A stretch of DNA of 64,000 bases from Pyropia yezoensis (GCA_009829735.1 CM020619.1:24577554-24641553); one strand, 5' to 3'; numbered from the stretch's first letter, positions 33,225 to 44,774 are shown. Notes: generated by a model not told the origin, from the letters alone. Numbers and translations: made by a program.

Positions 33225-34082
33225 ATGGACCCCTTGAATACTGTTAGCGCGACCCCGATCAACTCTGGGTCGACATCCGGCACCCCCAGTGTTGAAGCAT
33301 GGAATCAGCTGAGGACATTTGTGACGCAGATGCGTGACAAACTCGAGGCACACAAAGTCGAATTGGCGGACACGAAGCAGCAGCTCGCCGAGACTAAGGC
33401 GAGAACAGCTCGCGAGAGCGCAAAACTCGCACGGCCCAACACGCCCGGGCTGTTCTCTGGCAAGCCCGGGACCATTGAAGCTTGGTGCTCCCACATGGAC
33501 TCCTACGTCCGGCTGAGTGAACCCGCCGAAGCGTGTCGTGTCGCTTGCACCTATCTCGATGGAGAAGCGTTCAACTGGTGGCACACGTATAGTCAGACTA
33601 CGGACGTTCCGAGCTGGGACGTCTTCCGTGCTGAACTCATCCGGCGCTTCAGCCCCCTGAACAAAACGCAGGCGGCACGTGACAAGCTGCACGCGTGGCG
33701 TCAGATTAAGGACGCCGGGACTTTTATCAAGACTTTCCTGAGCGTCGTCGTCGACATCCCCGACATCACTGAAGCGGCAAAACTTGACCGCTACACTCGA
33801 GGTCTGAAGCGGGACATCTGGCAGGCACTGTGCCTTAATAACTACACTGAACTCGAGCCTCTGATGGCTGACGCTCTACGCGTGGAAGCTGCCAAGTCTG
33901 GAGCCTCACGCTTCACGAACAACCTCAGCAGCTCCTCTGGGAAATCATCTATGACGGGTGTCGTTTCCATGGACATTTCCAGCATCAAGGTCGAGAAGCT
34001 GACGCCGGAGGATCGCCAGCGCTGTATGCTCGAGGGTCTTTGCCTCCGCTGTCGCGAAAAGGGGCACATGGCCAAGGACTAA
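33225..34082 (+). pseudogene. gag of chromovirus element 2
   Basis: A 285-codon frame starts MDPLNTVSATPINSGSTSGT. A coiled coil (RDKLEAHKVELADTKQQLAE) is followed by the retrotransposon-gag capsid domain with FNWWHTYSQ, FRAELIRRFSPLNKTQAARD and LKRDIWQALCL. It ends in a partial zinc knuckle CLRCREKGHMAKD, then TAA, exactly where the final Cys would be. The normal gag-to-protease join therefore seems deleted. No 5' LTR lies upstream within the window, so the element is truncated at its 5' end or its LTR is too diverged to see. Confidence 0.85.
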
Positions 34083-37000
34083 CCAAAAGGCCAGCGGAAC
34101 TGAAGCAGCTACCGTCGTCAGAAACCATTGAACCCTTAGAAATAGACATTGGTCTCTACCAAGAACGACTACGATTCGCCGTATGCGACTTAAGTGCGTA
34201 CAACGTTATCCTCGGCAAGAAATGGCGCGATGACAAGGGGGCAAAGATCAACAACAAGAAGAACAAGATATCCTTTAAGTTCAACCACAAGACCATCTCA
34301 CCGCCTCCCTCAAAAATTCTGAGGACCTTATTAGCCAGCAACGTCTCGCACGTGACCTCATCCAAAGATCCCATGTCTTCGCCATCTACCTGCAGTCTGA
34401 AGACCCCTCAAGCAGCTTTGATATCAACTCCATCGCTAGGGGAGAAGCTGAAGACAAAACTGAAGTCCAAGAGATTCTCAAGGAGTATGCTGACATCTTC
34501 CCGGCTGAACTACCTGACGGACTCCCTCCCGAACGTAGTCACGAGTTCATCATCAAGCTGACCGACGACGCTGAACCACGTCGTAGCGGTATTTACCGCC
34601 TTTCCGAGTGGGAACCTCATGATATAAAGACGCAACTTGCGACCAAGACTCGGAAAGGATTCATCCAGCCAAGTGCCTCACCGTGGGGCTCCTCAGTGAT
34701 ATTTGCGTCAAAGAAGGACGGCGGCTGGCGGATGTGCATCGACTACCGAGCATTGAACAACGCCACCGTCAAAAATGCATATCCTCTACGACGTATCGAT
34801 GACATCTTTGATCGACTATGAAAAGCCAAGTACTTCACCAAGATTGACCTCCGCTCTGGCTACCACCAGATCCGGCTGGACCCTGACACCATCCCATTGA
34901 CGGCGTTCCGGACCAAGTATGAATTCTACGAGTTTACGGTGCTACCCTTCGGACTGACGAACGCCCCCGCAGTCTTCATAAACCTGATGAACGATGTATT
35001 CAGGCCCTACCTGTACGACTTCATCTGCGTCTACTTAGAAGACATTCTGGTCTACAGTGAAACCTACGAGGATCACCTCAAGCACCTGAGAAAAACGCTG
35101 GCCAAGCTACGAGAACACAAGCTGTACGCCAAGGCGAGCAAGTGCCAATTCGCTCGAACCACTGTCGATTACCTCGGCCACGTCATATCTGACGCAGGCT
35201 GTTCTATGGAGGACCAAGACGTCCAAGCCATTCGGACGTGGGCAACTCCCAAGAGAAAAAAGGATGTGCAGTCCTTCCTCGGCATGGTCAACTTCTATCG
35301 CCGGTTTATCAAGGGAACGGCCACAATTGCTACCCCTCTTGCAAGGTTGACTGGAAAGGTCGACTGTGAGTGGACGCCGGACGCCCAGAAAGCCCTCGAA
35401 CAGCTGCAGACTTTGACACCAAGTGCACCGGTACTAAGGCCGTTTGACAAACGATATCCCATTTACGTGTCTACCGATGCCAGCGGGTATGCTGTTGGCG
35501 CAGTCCTCGATTAAGATGACGGAAAGGGACGGCGTCCAGTGGCATTCTTCTCACTGACCCTGAACATCCACGAGCAACGCTACAGCATCCGCGAGCGTGA
35601 GCTGCTCGCAGTGATCCAAGCCATCCGGCACAGGCGCTGCTACCTCCACGGAAGACCCTTTGAAGTCCATACCGAACACGCGTCCCTTAGACAACTGCGA
35701 ACCCAAGAAAGACTGATCGACCGCCAAGTCAAGTGGTTGAAGCTTCTGGATTAATTCCAGTTCAAGATTGTGCCGATCAAAGGCACATCCAACGCCGTTG
35801 CTGATGCTCTTTTCAGGCAACCCCAAGATGCCCCAGACAAGCGCGTACCCAACCAAGATCTCCTTAGTCGCGTGCTGACCAAGACCATTGACGAATCCCC
35901 CAAGAAAACTGAAATCAACAACCTCATGACAATCAACCAAAGTGATGAAGACCTTGCCACCCTAGAGCAAGAGTACAAAGCGGACCCCGAGTTTGCCGAC
36001 CTAGCCAAGGACCCGGTATCTCCCTACCGATTACATATGAGGTTGTTGAAACGAGGTGACCGTACGTGCATTCCCGCTGGTACTCTACGCCAAAGACTAC
36101 TCCACGACTACCACGAAGTCCCGTGCCAAGGGCATATGGGAGTGAAGAAAACTACCAAGGCCGTTGCTTCCAAGTACTACTGGAAGACTATGCGGCAGGA
36201 CATCCAAAGATACGTACAATCATGTGATTCATGTCAGCGGAACAAGGCCAGCACTCATTCACCTCTGGGTCACCTAAAACCACTAGAACCTCCAAGCCAA
36301 AGATGGGCAAGTGTCTCCATGGACTTTATCACCCCACTGCCACTGACACAGCGAAACCACAACGGCATTTATGTTGTAGTTTCCCGACTCTACAAGATGA
36401 TTCGCCTGGCACTAATGAAGCCTGAATATACAGCGCCGGTCACAGCTCAGCTCTACCACGATCACGTCTATCGCAACCACGGCCTACCTCAAGAAGTCGT
36501 CGGCGACCGCGACCCAACCTTTTTCTCCAACGTCTGGCGGTCACTGACGGAAATTCTCAAGGTCAAGATCAACGCTTCCTCGGCCTACCACCCGCAGACG
36601 GACGGCCAAACTGAGATTATGAACAAGAAGATTGAAGAAATCCCCAGAAACTTCGTCAACCATCATCAAGGCGACTGGGACCTCTTTCTCGTTGCCGCGG
36701 AAGTTGCATACAACCGGTCGCTTAATGCCGTAACCACGTACTCTCCATTCTTCGTGAACACCGGCTTCGAACCAAGGACCGTGCCTATGGACATCCTCGA
36801 CAGCAGAAACTCAAATCTACCTGCCGTGTCGGATTGGCTAACCAGCCTCCACGATGCTCAAAAGACGGCTATCGCCGCTATACAGAGCGCCAATGAGTCC
36901 CGCTCGGCGTACGCCAACCGTCATCGCCGACCATGCACGATCACTCTGGGCGACCTCGTGCTCCTTAGCACCAAGAACCTCTTGCCCGACGCCTTTCAAG

Positions 37001-37377
37001 GCGCTCGGAAGCTGATGCCCAAATACTGCGGACCATACAAAGTCACGGAGAGTACCAATGACGTCACGTTCCGTCTCGATCTTCCTCAAGCTGTCCTCGA
37101 TCGCAAAGTTCACAATGCCTTCCATGCCAGCCTCCTGACGCCGTACCGCGCTGATCCGTACGGTCGACTTCCTCCCGTTCCACCCCCGGTTGCATTTCCG
37201 GATGGCTCGGTCGAGTATGAAGTAGAATCCATCGGACGGACACGAAAGCGACGTGGACGACTGCAGTACCGCGTCAAATGGAAAGGATGCGACGTCAGCG
37301 AGAACTCTTGGCTGACGAAGCAAGACCTTGCGCACGCCCCTGAAGTTTTGGACGCGTTTCTTCGACGCGCGTCCTAA
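34083..37377 (+). pseudogene. pol of chromovirus element 2, degenerate
   Basis: A protease remnant (RFAVCDLSAYNVILGKKW) lies in one frame and lacks its catalytic Asp-Ser/Thr-Gly region. Near 34285 the signal shifts frame and then holds one frame to 37377. RT has [20 protein letters not shown] and LPFGLTNAPAVF, but the catalytic YxDD box is YLED (35032-35043). RNase H and integrase follow, the latter with CDSCQRNKA, SMDFITPLP, VGDRDPTFFSN and HPQTDGQTEIMNKKIEE. The C-terminal chromodomain is YRVKWKGCDVSENSWLTKQD. Internal stops are TGA 34819, TAA 35512 and TAA 35752. Missing protease residues, a frameshift, three stops and the RT substitution mark it as dead. Confidence 0.92.
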
Positions 37378-37387
37378 GGGGGGGAGG

Positions 37388-39049
37388 TGGAAGGATTTGC
37401 CCCTTAAATCCACGCCTGGAGCCCAGGGGATATTGTGGGTCCCGCAAAAAGTGGACGTGCACGGGTCGTGCAGTGTGCGTTTGATTGGTCCAGTGGCCGA
37501 TATTTGACATGAGCACGACACGAGCACGTCCACTTTTTACGGGACGCAGTATATGGACTGAGACCTCTCCTTACATGTCCTGCCCCGCTAACTCCTCCCA
37601 AGACAGATCAACTCCCCATTACCCTGGGCGACACCACGCTGTGCTCCTGACATTCTGCAAACGTCTGCTGGCCGCACGAAGACCGTCGTCAACTCACTGT
37701 CGAAACCTGGTCGTGGATGTCGAAACTCGACAACGAGGAACGAGTGACATCGTCGACCAACCACGGGAGGACATCCCTGTCTGTGACTGCCAGAACTTTA
37801 TTCTCTGCGCTGGCCGAAAGCTGGCAATCAAGGACGAGTCACATAATTAACCGACATCGAGGACACCACATATCCTCGCTGGCTGCTGAGTGTGATATGA
37901 CTGGCTCGCCGGCTTTTGGAGTGACTGAGTTCGGCCAGCTGGCTGGTGACTGGCTGGCCGGCCAAGGGATTGATTGAATTTGGCCCTGCTGGCCCTTACA
38001 GCAGGTCGGACCTCCCAGCCGACCGGCGTTTGGAGCCGGCTGGTGGGGCGTGCTGGGCGCCATCCACTGGACCCCCTTCGTTTCGGTCAAACTGGGGCTG
38101 CACTCCTTTAGTGCGCACGCCCGCCCATGCTTTGTTCTGAGAGGCATGCTTTGTTTTTGGGCCGCTCTGTGCCTACCGGCGGCGCGAGGGGGAAACGCAT
38201 GCTTTGGGGCACCTCGGGTGCCCCGACGCGAGTATATAGTGCGTGGGTGTCGGCGCCACCGGGGGAGAGAAGGGGGGCAACCACAGACACAGACGAAGAA
38301 CCCCATTTACCTTTTGTACCCTCGATCCTCACCGACGTCGCGACCATCTTCCTCCCCAGACCCACCCCCGTCGAGACCACCGGCCTCTTCCCCGTACCCT
38401 GCCGCCCTATTGCCTGGCAGGGCCCGCTGACGCCCCCACGAGTACGTTGAGGGCTCCCCGGTTGTGGGTGGGTCCTCACAATGCCCCCCCCCCCCCCACG
38501 CCCCACATGCGCGCGACGTCTTCCCCCTTGCTCCCTGGGGCCGCGCACTGTTCGCGCCTACGCACCCATCTGGGCACACCCCCCCGCACCGCGCTCCGTT
38601 CGCCGAAGGTGGACCCGCCCAAGTCCCCGCATGAGGGACCGCCGAGGAGGGTAGAGGGCTGGGGGGGTTTGTCTAACCGAGGTGCCTGGACCAGGAGAGG
38701 GGAACAGGAGAGGCAGGGGGGGGGGAGACCGCCTCATGAGGAGGTGTGCGGGGCACCTGCTGATCGTGCCCGAAAGGGCATAGTACACATATGTACCAGG
38801 CATCTTCGTGGACCAATCAAACGAGCCCATGACATGGAACATTTACCCCACGAACGTCCCTCTCAAGAACGGGGACTCGGGCACGGAAATATATTCTAAA
38901 AAAAATGGACTCCTGGTGCCCCCCGGCTCCTCCCCAAAATCGACCACCCCTCTTCCATGCCTCAGTAAGGCCATGGGCCCGGTCCGACCCCCGAGACGAG
39001 AAAAACAATCCGAAAAGGCAGCCCCCATTTCAGGGTCGCAAGCAACCGG
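37388..39049 (+). repeat. 3' LTR of element 2 (LTR-like repeat, copy 2)
   Basis: It follows the polypurine tract and begins TGGAAGGATTTG. It aligns with 6589-8131 over its whole length apart from the 117-bp MITE at 37434-37550 (1662 minus 117 is 1545 bp, against 1543). TATATA at 38233-38238 is the likely promoter. Small differences are scattered throughout. Confidence 0.75.
37434..37550. mobile_element. 117-bp MITE with inverted repeats, inside an LTR
   Basis: The first LTR copy provides the empty site (GGGGATATGGACTG, 6626-6639). Here ATAT is duplicated (37430-37433 and 37551-37554) around the insertion. Inverted repeats at 37439-37460 and 37524-37545 read GTCCCG(C/T)AAAAAGTGG followed by ACGTGC, one mismatch in 22, and similarity continues to about 33 bp. 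No coding capacity. Confidence 0.85.
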
Positions 39050-39200
39050 TCCACCCAGGGTGTCCCTGAGAGCGGTGCACCAGCCCGGAGACCCAGGAAC
39101 CTCATGAGTTCGCATGGACCTCTGTTATCCTTCTGTCAGCATAGCGGCCGTGGACCTCGTTACAACCGGTGTCCTGCCCCGGCCCGAGCCGAGAAGAACA

Positions 39201-39230
39201 TCGATGTATCTTTTTTGTGCAACGTACCAT
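39201..39230 (+). repeat. 30-bp dispersed repeat, copy B
   Basis: This is the exact reverse complement of 4935-4964, ending GTGCAACGTACCAT. Confidence 0.85.
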
Positions 39231-39504
39231 AGGGGCGATTTGGGGGGGGTGAAACGGGATGGGCGGCGGCGGTCGGGACGAAAGGGAGGGTGGTTTGAGA
39301 CTCTGGAGGGTGGGGATAAACATGTGGGAGAGTTTGCTTTGGATTGGAGCACGAGAAGGGGTAGGTTGGGGGGGGTTCACACGTAAATTCTAGCCCCTTC
39401 ATGCATATAGGGGCGATTTTGGGGGGGTGAAATGGGGTGGGCGGCGGCGGTCGGGAACGGAACGGAGGGTGGTTTGAGACTCTGGAGGGTGGGGATAAAC
39501 ATGT
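39229..39504. repeat. direct duplication of about 97 bp
   Basis: Copies at 39229-39325 and 39406-39504 share ATAGGGGCGATTT and GGCGGCGGCGGTCGGGA with a few substitutions, separated by 80 bp. Confidence 0.8.
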
Positions 39505-40397
39505 TTCCAGTGGAGAAACAGATGAGGCTTTGCGGGGTGCTGGGGAGTGGGATGCGGCGGCACGGGTTGCGCCCGCCCCGCCGCCTACCGACAGGATGTC
39601 CCCCCACCTCCACTCAATATAACGTAAAAGAATAAGGGCACAGAGGTGCCAAAGTGGCGGCGGCGCTGCCGACTCCCTGTCAGTCGGCCTTTGACTGGCT
39701 AGCGGCGGCTACATGGCCAGCGGCGCCCGTTGTGGCCCCACCCGGCAGGCCTGCTGCGGACCGCCCCTGCCGCTCCCCAGCAGTCCCGCGCGTCCGAGCG
39801 CCGCAGGGGCCGCGGCAGGAGAACGGGCGTCCGCCAAGCAGTCGGGCGCGGGGGCCTCGAAGAAGCCGGCGGGGCTGTGGCGGTGCTCTGCACCGCGCTA
39901 CCGCAGCAGGCGGGGTGCGGTGACCGTGACGGCTGCCACTGCGGGGGGGGTCTAGTCGGCACCCCGTACGGCGTCGCGCTGGGGACAGGCGGCGGTCGCG
40001 GCGACGGTGGCAGTTGCGGTGTCGGTGGCGGTCGCGTCGTCTTTGGCTGTGGCGGCGACTGTGGCCGCCGGCAGAGACGGTTAAGCCGGAGAGGGAGGGG
40101 GGGCGTACCCGCCGGCGTGATGTGGGGGGGTGCGCCGACCCGTGGGTTGTCCCCTTTGGGTCTCAAGAGGAATTTGAAAACTGCTGTCTCCGGAAAGACG
40201 ACTAGCTTTGATGTATTCTTTCAGACTGCAGGAGCTTGTTCGAGATTTCACCGAAAAAGCAACAACACTTTTTGACAGGGGATAAGGAGTGCTGCGCTGC
40301 GCTGCGCTGGCCGCCCACGCGGGCTGCCCTCCTCCTCTGCTGGTCCGGTGCCCTTCCCCCCCCCCCCCCCCCCCCCCCCAGTCCCTTCCTCCCTCCC

Positions 40398-43247
40398 ATG
40401 GCAGCCCCCCTCCGGTCCCCTTACGCGCCCACCGTCGTGCACCCACTGCCCGCGGCAGCCACGCGGCTGGCGCTGCCCGGCGGCCTCCCCCGGTGGGCGC
40501 TCTCCCTCCTCGCCGACGATGGTCACCGCCGGTACGTGGCCGACGCGGATGGGGGGGTGACCGTCCTCGCGGGGGGAGGGGGGGGGGCGGCGGCGGCGGC
40601 GGCGGCGGCGGCGCCCCCCGTGCGGGTGGGGCGCCTCACCTTTGCGGCGGGCCACTCCATCAACCACCTCGCCGCGGTGGCGCTGGTACCGGCAGAGCCG
40701 GGAGAGTGGGGGGGGGGTGAGGGGAGTAGCATGAGGGAGAGACAGCGGTCGTCGCCGCCCGTGAAGCTGCTGCTGGCAACGACCGGGCCGCCGGGCAGCC
40801 CAGACGGCGGGGGCCTGGACGTCTGGTGCGCTGCGTCGGGGCAGGCGGCGACGGTTGCGCTGGCGTCGGCGTGGGGCATTGCTGCCCACACCCGCCGGGG
40901 GCTGTTGGCGGTGTCGTCCAACGCGCCGGCCGTGACGCTCTTCCGGCTTGTCCGCGCCGCCGCCACCGGCGCTGCTGCTGGCGGCGGCGGCCTGCCGGGC
41001 GGGCACCACGCGCACGGGGACTGGACGACCGTTGCGCACTTTGCCACGCCCACCCCGCCGGGGGGGGTGGACCTCCAGCGCCACGCTGCGGAGGCGGGCC
41101 ACCCGCACAATGTGCCGGGCCTGTCGTGGTCGCCGTGCGGCCGGTGGCTCGCCACCGCTTGTATTGACCGGACGGTGCGGGTGTTGGACGGGGGGGCGCC
41201 GCCGCCCTCTGTGCGCCCAGCTGTGGCGGCGGCGGCGGCGGCGGCGGGGCGCGGCAGTGGCGGGGGGGAGGGCGGAGATGGCAGGGAGAACCCTTCCGTC
41301 GCGGGGGGGCGGAAGGGGGGGTGGCCCACCGTTGTGGCGCGCTCGTCAGCGGCTGACCGGCAGTGGGGGTGGGGGTGGTCGGTCGGATGGGCGCAGCCAG
41401 CGGCTGTCAAGGTGGTGGCCACGGTGGCGCCCACGATGGCACCCCCAGAGGGGGAGCAGGCGGCAGACGCGGCGCACGAGCGGGAAGAGGAGGGTCCGGG
41501 GGGGGAGGGGTTGGGCGGCGGGCACCGAGAGGGGCAGGGAGCAGGCGGGGGGGACGGGGGCGGCAGCGGCGGCAGCGGCGGCGGTGGCGAGCACGGGAGC
41601 TCCCCGCCTTCGGCGTGGTCGGTGGAGTGGGAGGAAGGCGGTGACACTGGTGGTGACGGGGAGGGGTCGGGCGGCTGGGGCAATGACGGGGGGGGCGGGG
41701 TGGGCGACTGGGATAGCGACGGGGAGGGGGGTGGCAACGTGGTGGGCGGCGTGTATGGTGGCATATTTGACGATGATGACGAGCTGGTGCCTCCGCCCGA
41801 GGCGGCGGCTGCGGCGGCCGCTGCGGCGGCAGCGGCGTCGGCGGCGGCGGCGGCTGGGGGAGGCCAGGGGAGGGCGCCCCCAGTAGGGGCCGACGAAGGT
41901 GGGGGAACGCCGCCGCCGGGGGGGGCGGGCGCCGCCCCCTCCCCCCCCTCTTTGCACTGGGCCAACGCGGCAGATGCCGCCGGCACACACTCCCCCACTG
42001 CCGACAGGCCGGCCCGGGGAGGCGCGACGTGGTCGGGCGACGGCGACGGCACCGCCGGCGAGGCCGCTGACCACAACGGCTGGCGAGGCGGTGCCACCAC
42101 CGCCGCCGTGGACACGACGGCGGCGGCTGCGGCGGCAGCGGTGGTAGCAGCGGCAGAGCCGGCGGCGGCGGGGGCGGCAGCGTCGACGGCGCGCCTCCCC
42201 TGCTACGCGGACCCTTTCGATGATGAGGCGCCCGACGCCGACGGGCCCGGCGGCAATGGTAACGACGGCAGAGACAACGGCGGTAGCGGCGGCAACGGCA
42301 TTGACCGCGGCGGTGGTGGCGCTGCTGCCGTCGGTGGCGCGACGGGCCCGGCGGCGGTGGGGGCTCCATTGGGGGGGGACGGCCTGGCCGCCGCCAGCCG
42401 CGTCGTGGGGGACCTGCACCCCCGGTGGGCGTGCGCCCGCGGCGGCGGCGACAGCGGCGGCCCGCCGTGCAGCGCGCCGGTGCTGCGGGTAACCCCCCCG
42501 TCGCCGCCGCCGCCGCCGCACCCCCCAGCGGGGGCGGCGGGGGTGGTGGCGCCCGCCCCCTCCCCCCCTCCCGTCCCCCTGCTGCTGCTCATTGGGCGGT
42601 CCAACACGCTCGAGCTGCGTCTCTTCACCCCCCCCCGCGACGGGTGCGGCTGCGGCGGCGGGGACGGCGGCGACGGCGGCGACGGCGGTGACGGCGGCGG
42701 CGGGTCGCTGACCCCCCCCCTGGGTGCCGCGGGCGCCCCGCCCACCCGCCTCGTCCCAGACAGCCTGACCGTCGACGGCTCGCAGGTGCGGGTGTCGCCG
42801 CTGCTGTGGGTGCCCCGCCTGGGCGCGGCGGTGGTGGGCGTCAAGGGCGCCGCCGCCGTGGCGGTGGTGCGGCTGGTGGGGGTGGCCTTTTGCGGCCGCT
42901 GCTGCCGCAGCAGCAGCAACAGCTGCCCGCCGACAGTGGCGGCGCGGGAGTGGGGAGGGGGGCGGACGGCTGGCACGCCCGCCGTGCGGTCGCCGCCCTG
43001 TGGGGGGGGGCACCACACCGCGTACGGGTTGCGGGTGGAGCGGCTGGTGACGGGCGGCAACGATGCGGTGGCGGGCGTGACGGTGAGCCCAGCGGCGGTG
43101 GCAGCGGGGGGCGGCGGGGGGGTGGGGGGGGGGGGGGAGCCCCCCGCCACCCTCCGCGTCTTGACAGCCGACGGCCACCTGGGCGCGTTTTTGTTGGACC
43201 GCGGCGAGGGGGGCGGCCTCGCCGACGCCACCCGCCACCTACTGTGA
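40398..43247 (+). CDS. WD40-repeat protein, CRT10-like architecture
   Basis: The ATG at 40398 (CCCATGG context) gives 949 residues. The open frame extends upstream to 40236, but a C24-AG acceptor-like tract lies between, so that part is probably untranslated or intronic. At about residues 237-268 a clear WD-type blade reads VPGLSWSPCGRWLATACIDR followed by TVRVLDG. Residues about 280-620 are Gly/Ala/Asp low complexity. The C-terminal third has LLLLIGRSNTLELRLFT, RVSPLLWVPRLGAAVVGVKG and LRVLTADGHLGAFLLDR. The SPLLWVPRLGAAVVGVKG stretch recalls the last blades of fungal CRT10-type proteins, reported to influence ribonucleotide reductase expression. Only the beta-propeller is secure. Function here is unknown. 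Confidence 0.8.
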   Translation: MAAPLRSPYAPTVVHPLPAAATRLALPGGLPRWALSLLADDGHRRYVADADGGVTVLAGGGGGAAAAAAAAAPPVRVGRLTFAAGHSINHLAAVALVPAEPGEWGGGEGSSMRERQRSSPPVKLLLATTGPPGSPDGGGLDVWCAASGQAATVALASAWGIAAHTRRGLLAVSSNAPAVTLFRLVRAAATGAAAGGGGLPGGHHAHGDWTTVAHFATPTPPGGVDLQRHAAEAGHPHNVPGLSWSPCGRWLATACIDRTVRVLDGGAPPPSVRPAVAAAAAAAGRGSGGGEGGDGRENPSVAGGRKGGWPTVVARSSAADRQWGWGWSVGWAQPAAVKVVATVAPTMAPPEGEQAADAAHEREEEGPGGEGLGGGHREGQGAGGGDGGGSGGSGGGGEHGSSPPSAWSVEWEEGGDTGGDGEGSGGWGNDGGGGVGDWDSDGEGGGNVVGGVYGGIFDDDDELVPPPEAAAAAAAAAAAASAAAAAGGGQGRAPPVGADEGGGTPPPGGAGAAPSPPSLHWANAADAAGTHSPTADRPARGGATWSGDGDGTAGEAADHNGWRGGATTAAVDTTAAAAAAAVVAAAEPAAAGAAASTARLPCYADPFDDEAPDADGPGGNGNDGRDNGGSGGNGIDRGGGGAAAVGGATGPAAVGAPLGGDGLAAASRVVGDLHPRWACARGGGDSGGPPCSAPVLRVTPPSPPPPPHPPAGAAGVVAPAPSPPPVPLLLLIGRSNTLELRLFTPPRDGCGCGGGDGGDGGDGGDGGGGSLTPPLGAAGAPPTRLVPDSLTVDGSQVRVSPLLWVPRLGAAVVGVKGAAAVAVVRLVGVAFCGRCCRSSSNSCPPTVAAREWGGGRTAGTPAVRSPPCGGGHHTAYGLRVERLVTGGNDAVAGVTVSPAAVAAGGGGGVGGGGEPPATLRVLTADGHLGAFLLDRGEGGGLADATRHLL

Positions 43248-44774
43248 CGCGCCCACGGTCCGCGCACGCCCCCTGCCGTCGGCGGGCGCGCCCACCCGCG
43301 GGTCGTGGCGGCGGGTCGGCCCCCGCCGCCCCTGTGGCCGCCGCCCGCCGCTGTTGGCCGTGGCCGCCGCCGCTGTCGCCGCCGCTGCCGGCCTCTGGCC
43401 GGCCGCCTTTGTCGTTGCCGCTGCCGTCGACGGCCGCCGCCGGCGGCGCCACGCGCAGCGGCATGGCGCGGCGGCCAAACGTAGCCGCGCGCCGCTGCGG
43501 CGACCCCCGCTGCTCTTTCTCTACCACCCATTTCCCACCCCCCCCCCCCCCCGGTGTTGTCTTTGTCTCTGTCCGTTCCGCCGGCCACCTGCGGTGCCCC
43601 AAGCGACTGCAGTGCCCCATGTGTGACTGCGTGCGCCGCCAACGCGGCGGCCGCGGCGCGGCCCACCCCGTTCCCAACCCCCCACCCCCTCACCACGTCG
43701 CGGGGGACGACTGGCGGGCGCGCCTTGACGGCTCGGGCCCCGCAGCAGACGTGCGCTCGCCCGCCCTCGCGCACCGTCCCCTGCCACGGGTGGGGGTGGC
43801 GGTCGGTGGCGGCGGCGGTGGTCAGGTGGGCGGCATGGCCGTGGCGGGGGGGGGGCACCGAGCGAGGTGGGCAGCGCAGAGCCGAGAGGGCGACCGCCGT
43901 TGCTGTGTGAGCCGAGAGGGGGACCGCCATGGACGCGTGCGATGGGAGCGACGGCGCCGCCGTGGCGCGCCGGCGGTGCCCACACCCACTGACGGACCCG
44001 GGCGCTGGTGCTGTTTTCCCCCGTTTGCGGGTGGCGGGGGCCGTCACCGACACGCGGCTGCGGGCAGTCACCTACACATGGGACGGAGGAACAAGCAGCG
44101 GGCAAGGGCAATTTAAAAAGAAGGGCACACATGCCCGTGGCACCAAGGGCGCCGCCGCGCGGCGCGCCACCCCCCCCGGCCCTTCCCCCTCCGCCTACCC
44201 CGCACCGCGCCATCCCCGTGTTCATGCCAGCGCACGCTCTTGCCCACGACCAGTGCACTGGCCCCCTGCCCGCCACACCCTCAACCCTCACGGCCCCGAG
44301 CACCCGAGGGGAAAGGAGGGGGATGGACAACTGCGGAACAGGCGTAGGAAAGGGCGGCAGCGGCACTGCCGCCCCCCAATTCCGCTGCCCCCCTCCCTCA
44401 CCCCAGCTCGTACAACCCGCGGCCGGTGGGGCGCCGGCGCGAGTAGCGGGGAGGAGCGCGTGTCGCTACCCCCCTCCGCCTCGGCCGAGCAGCCCGCCGC
44501 CGCCGCGCCGTCCAGACAGCACTCGACGGATACGACGGCCGCGCGGGGGGGCGGCGCTGCGGCAGCGGTGCACCTGGGGGGGGGGTGCCCCGGATGGCCA
44601 CGTAGCGCCGGCCACTCACCCCCCCCTGCCCACCGACCATCGTTGCTGCGTCCATGAGCGTGAGCGCACCCGGCGGCGGGTGGCCCGCCCAGAGGTTCCA
44701 CCGTGTCTCCCCCCCGCCCCCCCTCCTCCCTGCTCCCCTCTTCCCACCTCTATGCCCACCCCGCCCTCCTAGAA
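43248..44774. other. intergenic, no gene supported
   Basis: GC-rich frames on both strands are Arg/Ala/Pro translations without recognisable structure. An AATTTAAAAAG tract at about 44109 is the only AT-rich feature. Confidence 0.45.

Larger units (their letters stand above)
33225..39049 (+). mobile_element. Ty3/gypsy chromovirus, element 2, degenerate
   Basis: Gag, partial protease, RT, RNase H, integrase and chromodomain are followed by a polypurine tract (37376-37387) and a 1.66-kb 3' LTR that itself carries a 117-bp MITE. It is unrelated in sequence to element 1's LTR, so the two are different families. Confidence 0.85.
39050..40397. other. intergenic with a duplicated 97-bp block
   Basis: 39229-39325 is repeated at 39406-39504 (both contain GGTGGTTTGAGACTCTGGAG and GGGGATAAACATGT). 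A 30-bp dispersed repeat lies at 39201-39230. From 39650 to 40080 frames are Ala/Arg-rich and unconvincing. 40356-40379 is a C24 run followed by AG, a strong 3' splice-site context 18 bases before the WD40 start. Confidence 0.5.

Noticed and set aside
40523..42115. 530-codon minus-strand frame opposite the WD40 gene
   Set aside because: Composition is only Pro/Ala/Ser from reverse-complemented Gly/Ala codons; the plus strand has a WD blade and a plausible start.
41346..43238. 630-codon minus-strand frame
   Set aside because: Arg/Ala/Pro shadow of the same WD40 gene, without structure.
42203..44071. 622-codon minus-strand frame running past the WD40 gene
   Set aside because: It overlaps the WD40 C-terminus and its remaining part has no recognisable domain; Arg/Pro-rich translation of GC-rich DNA.
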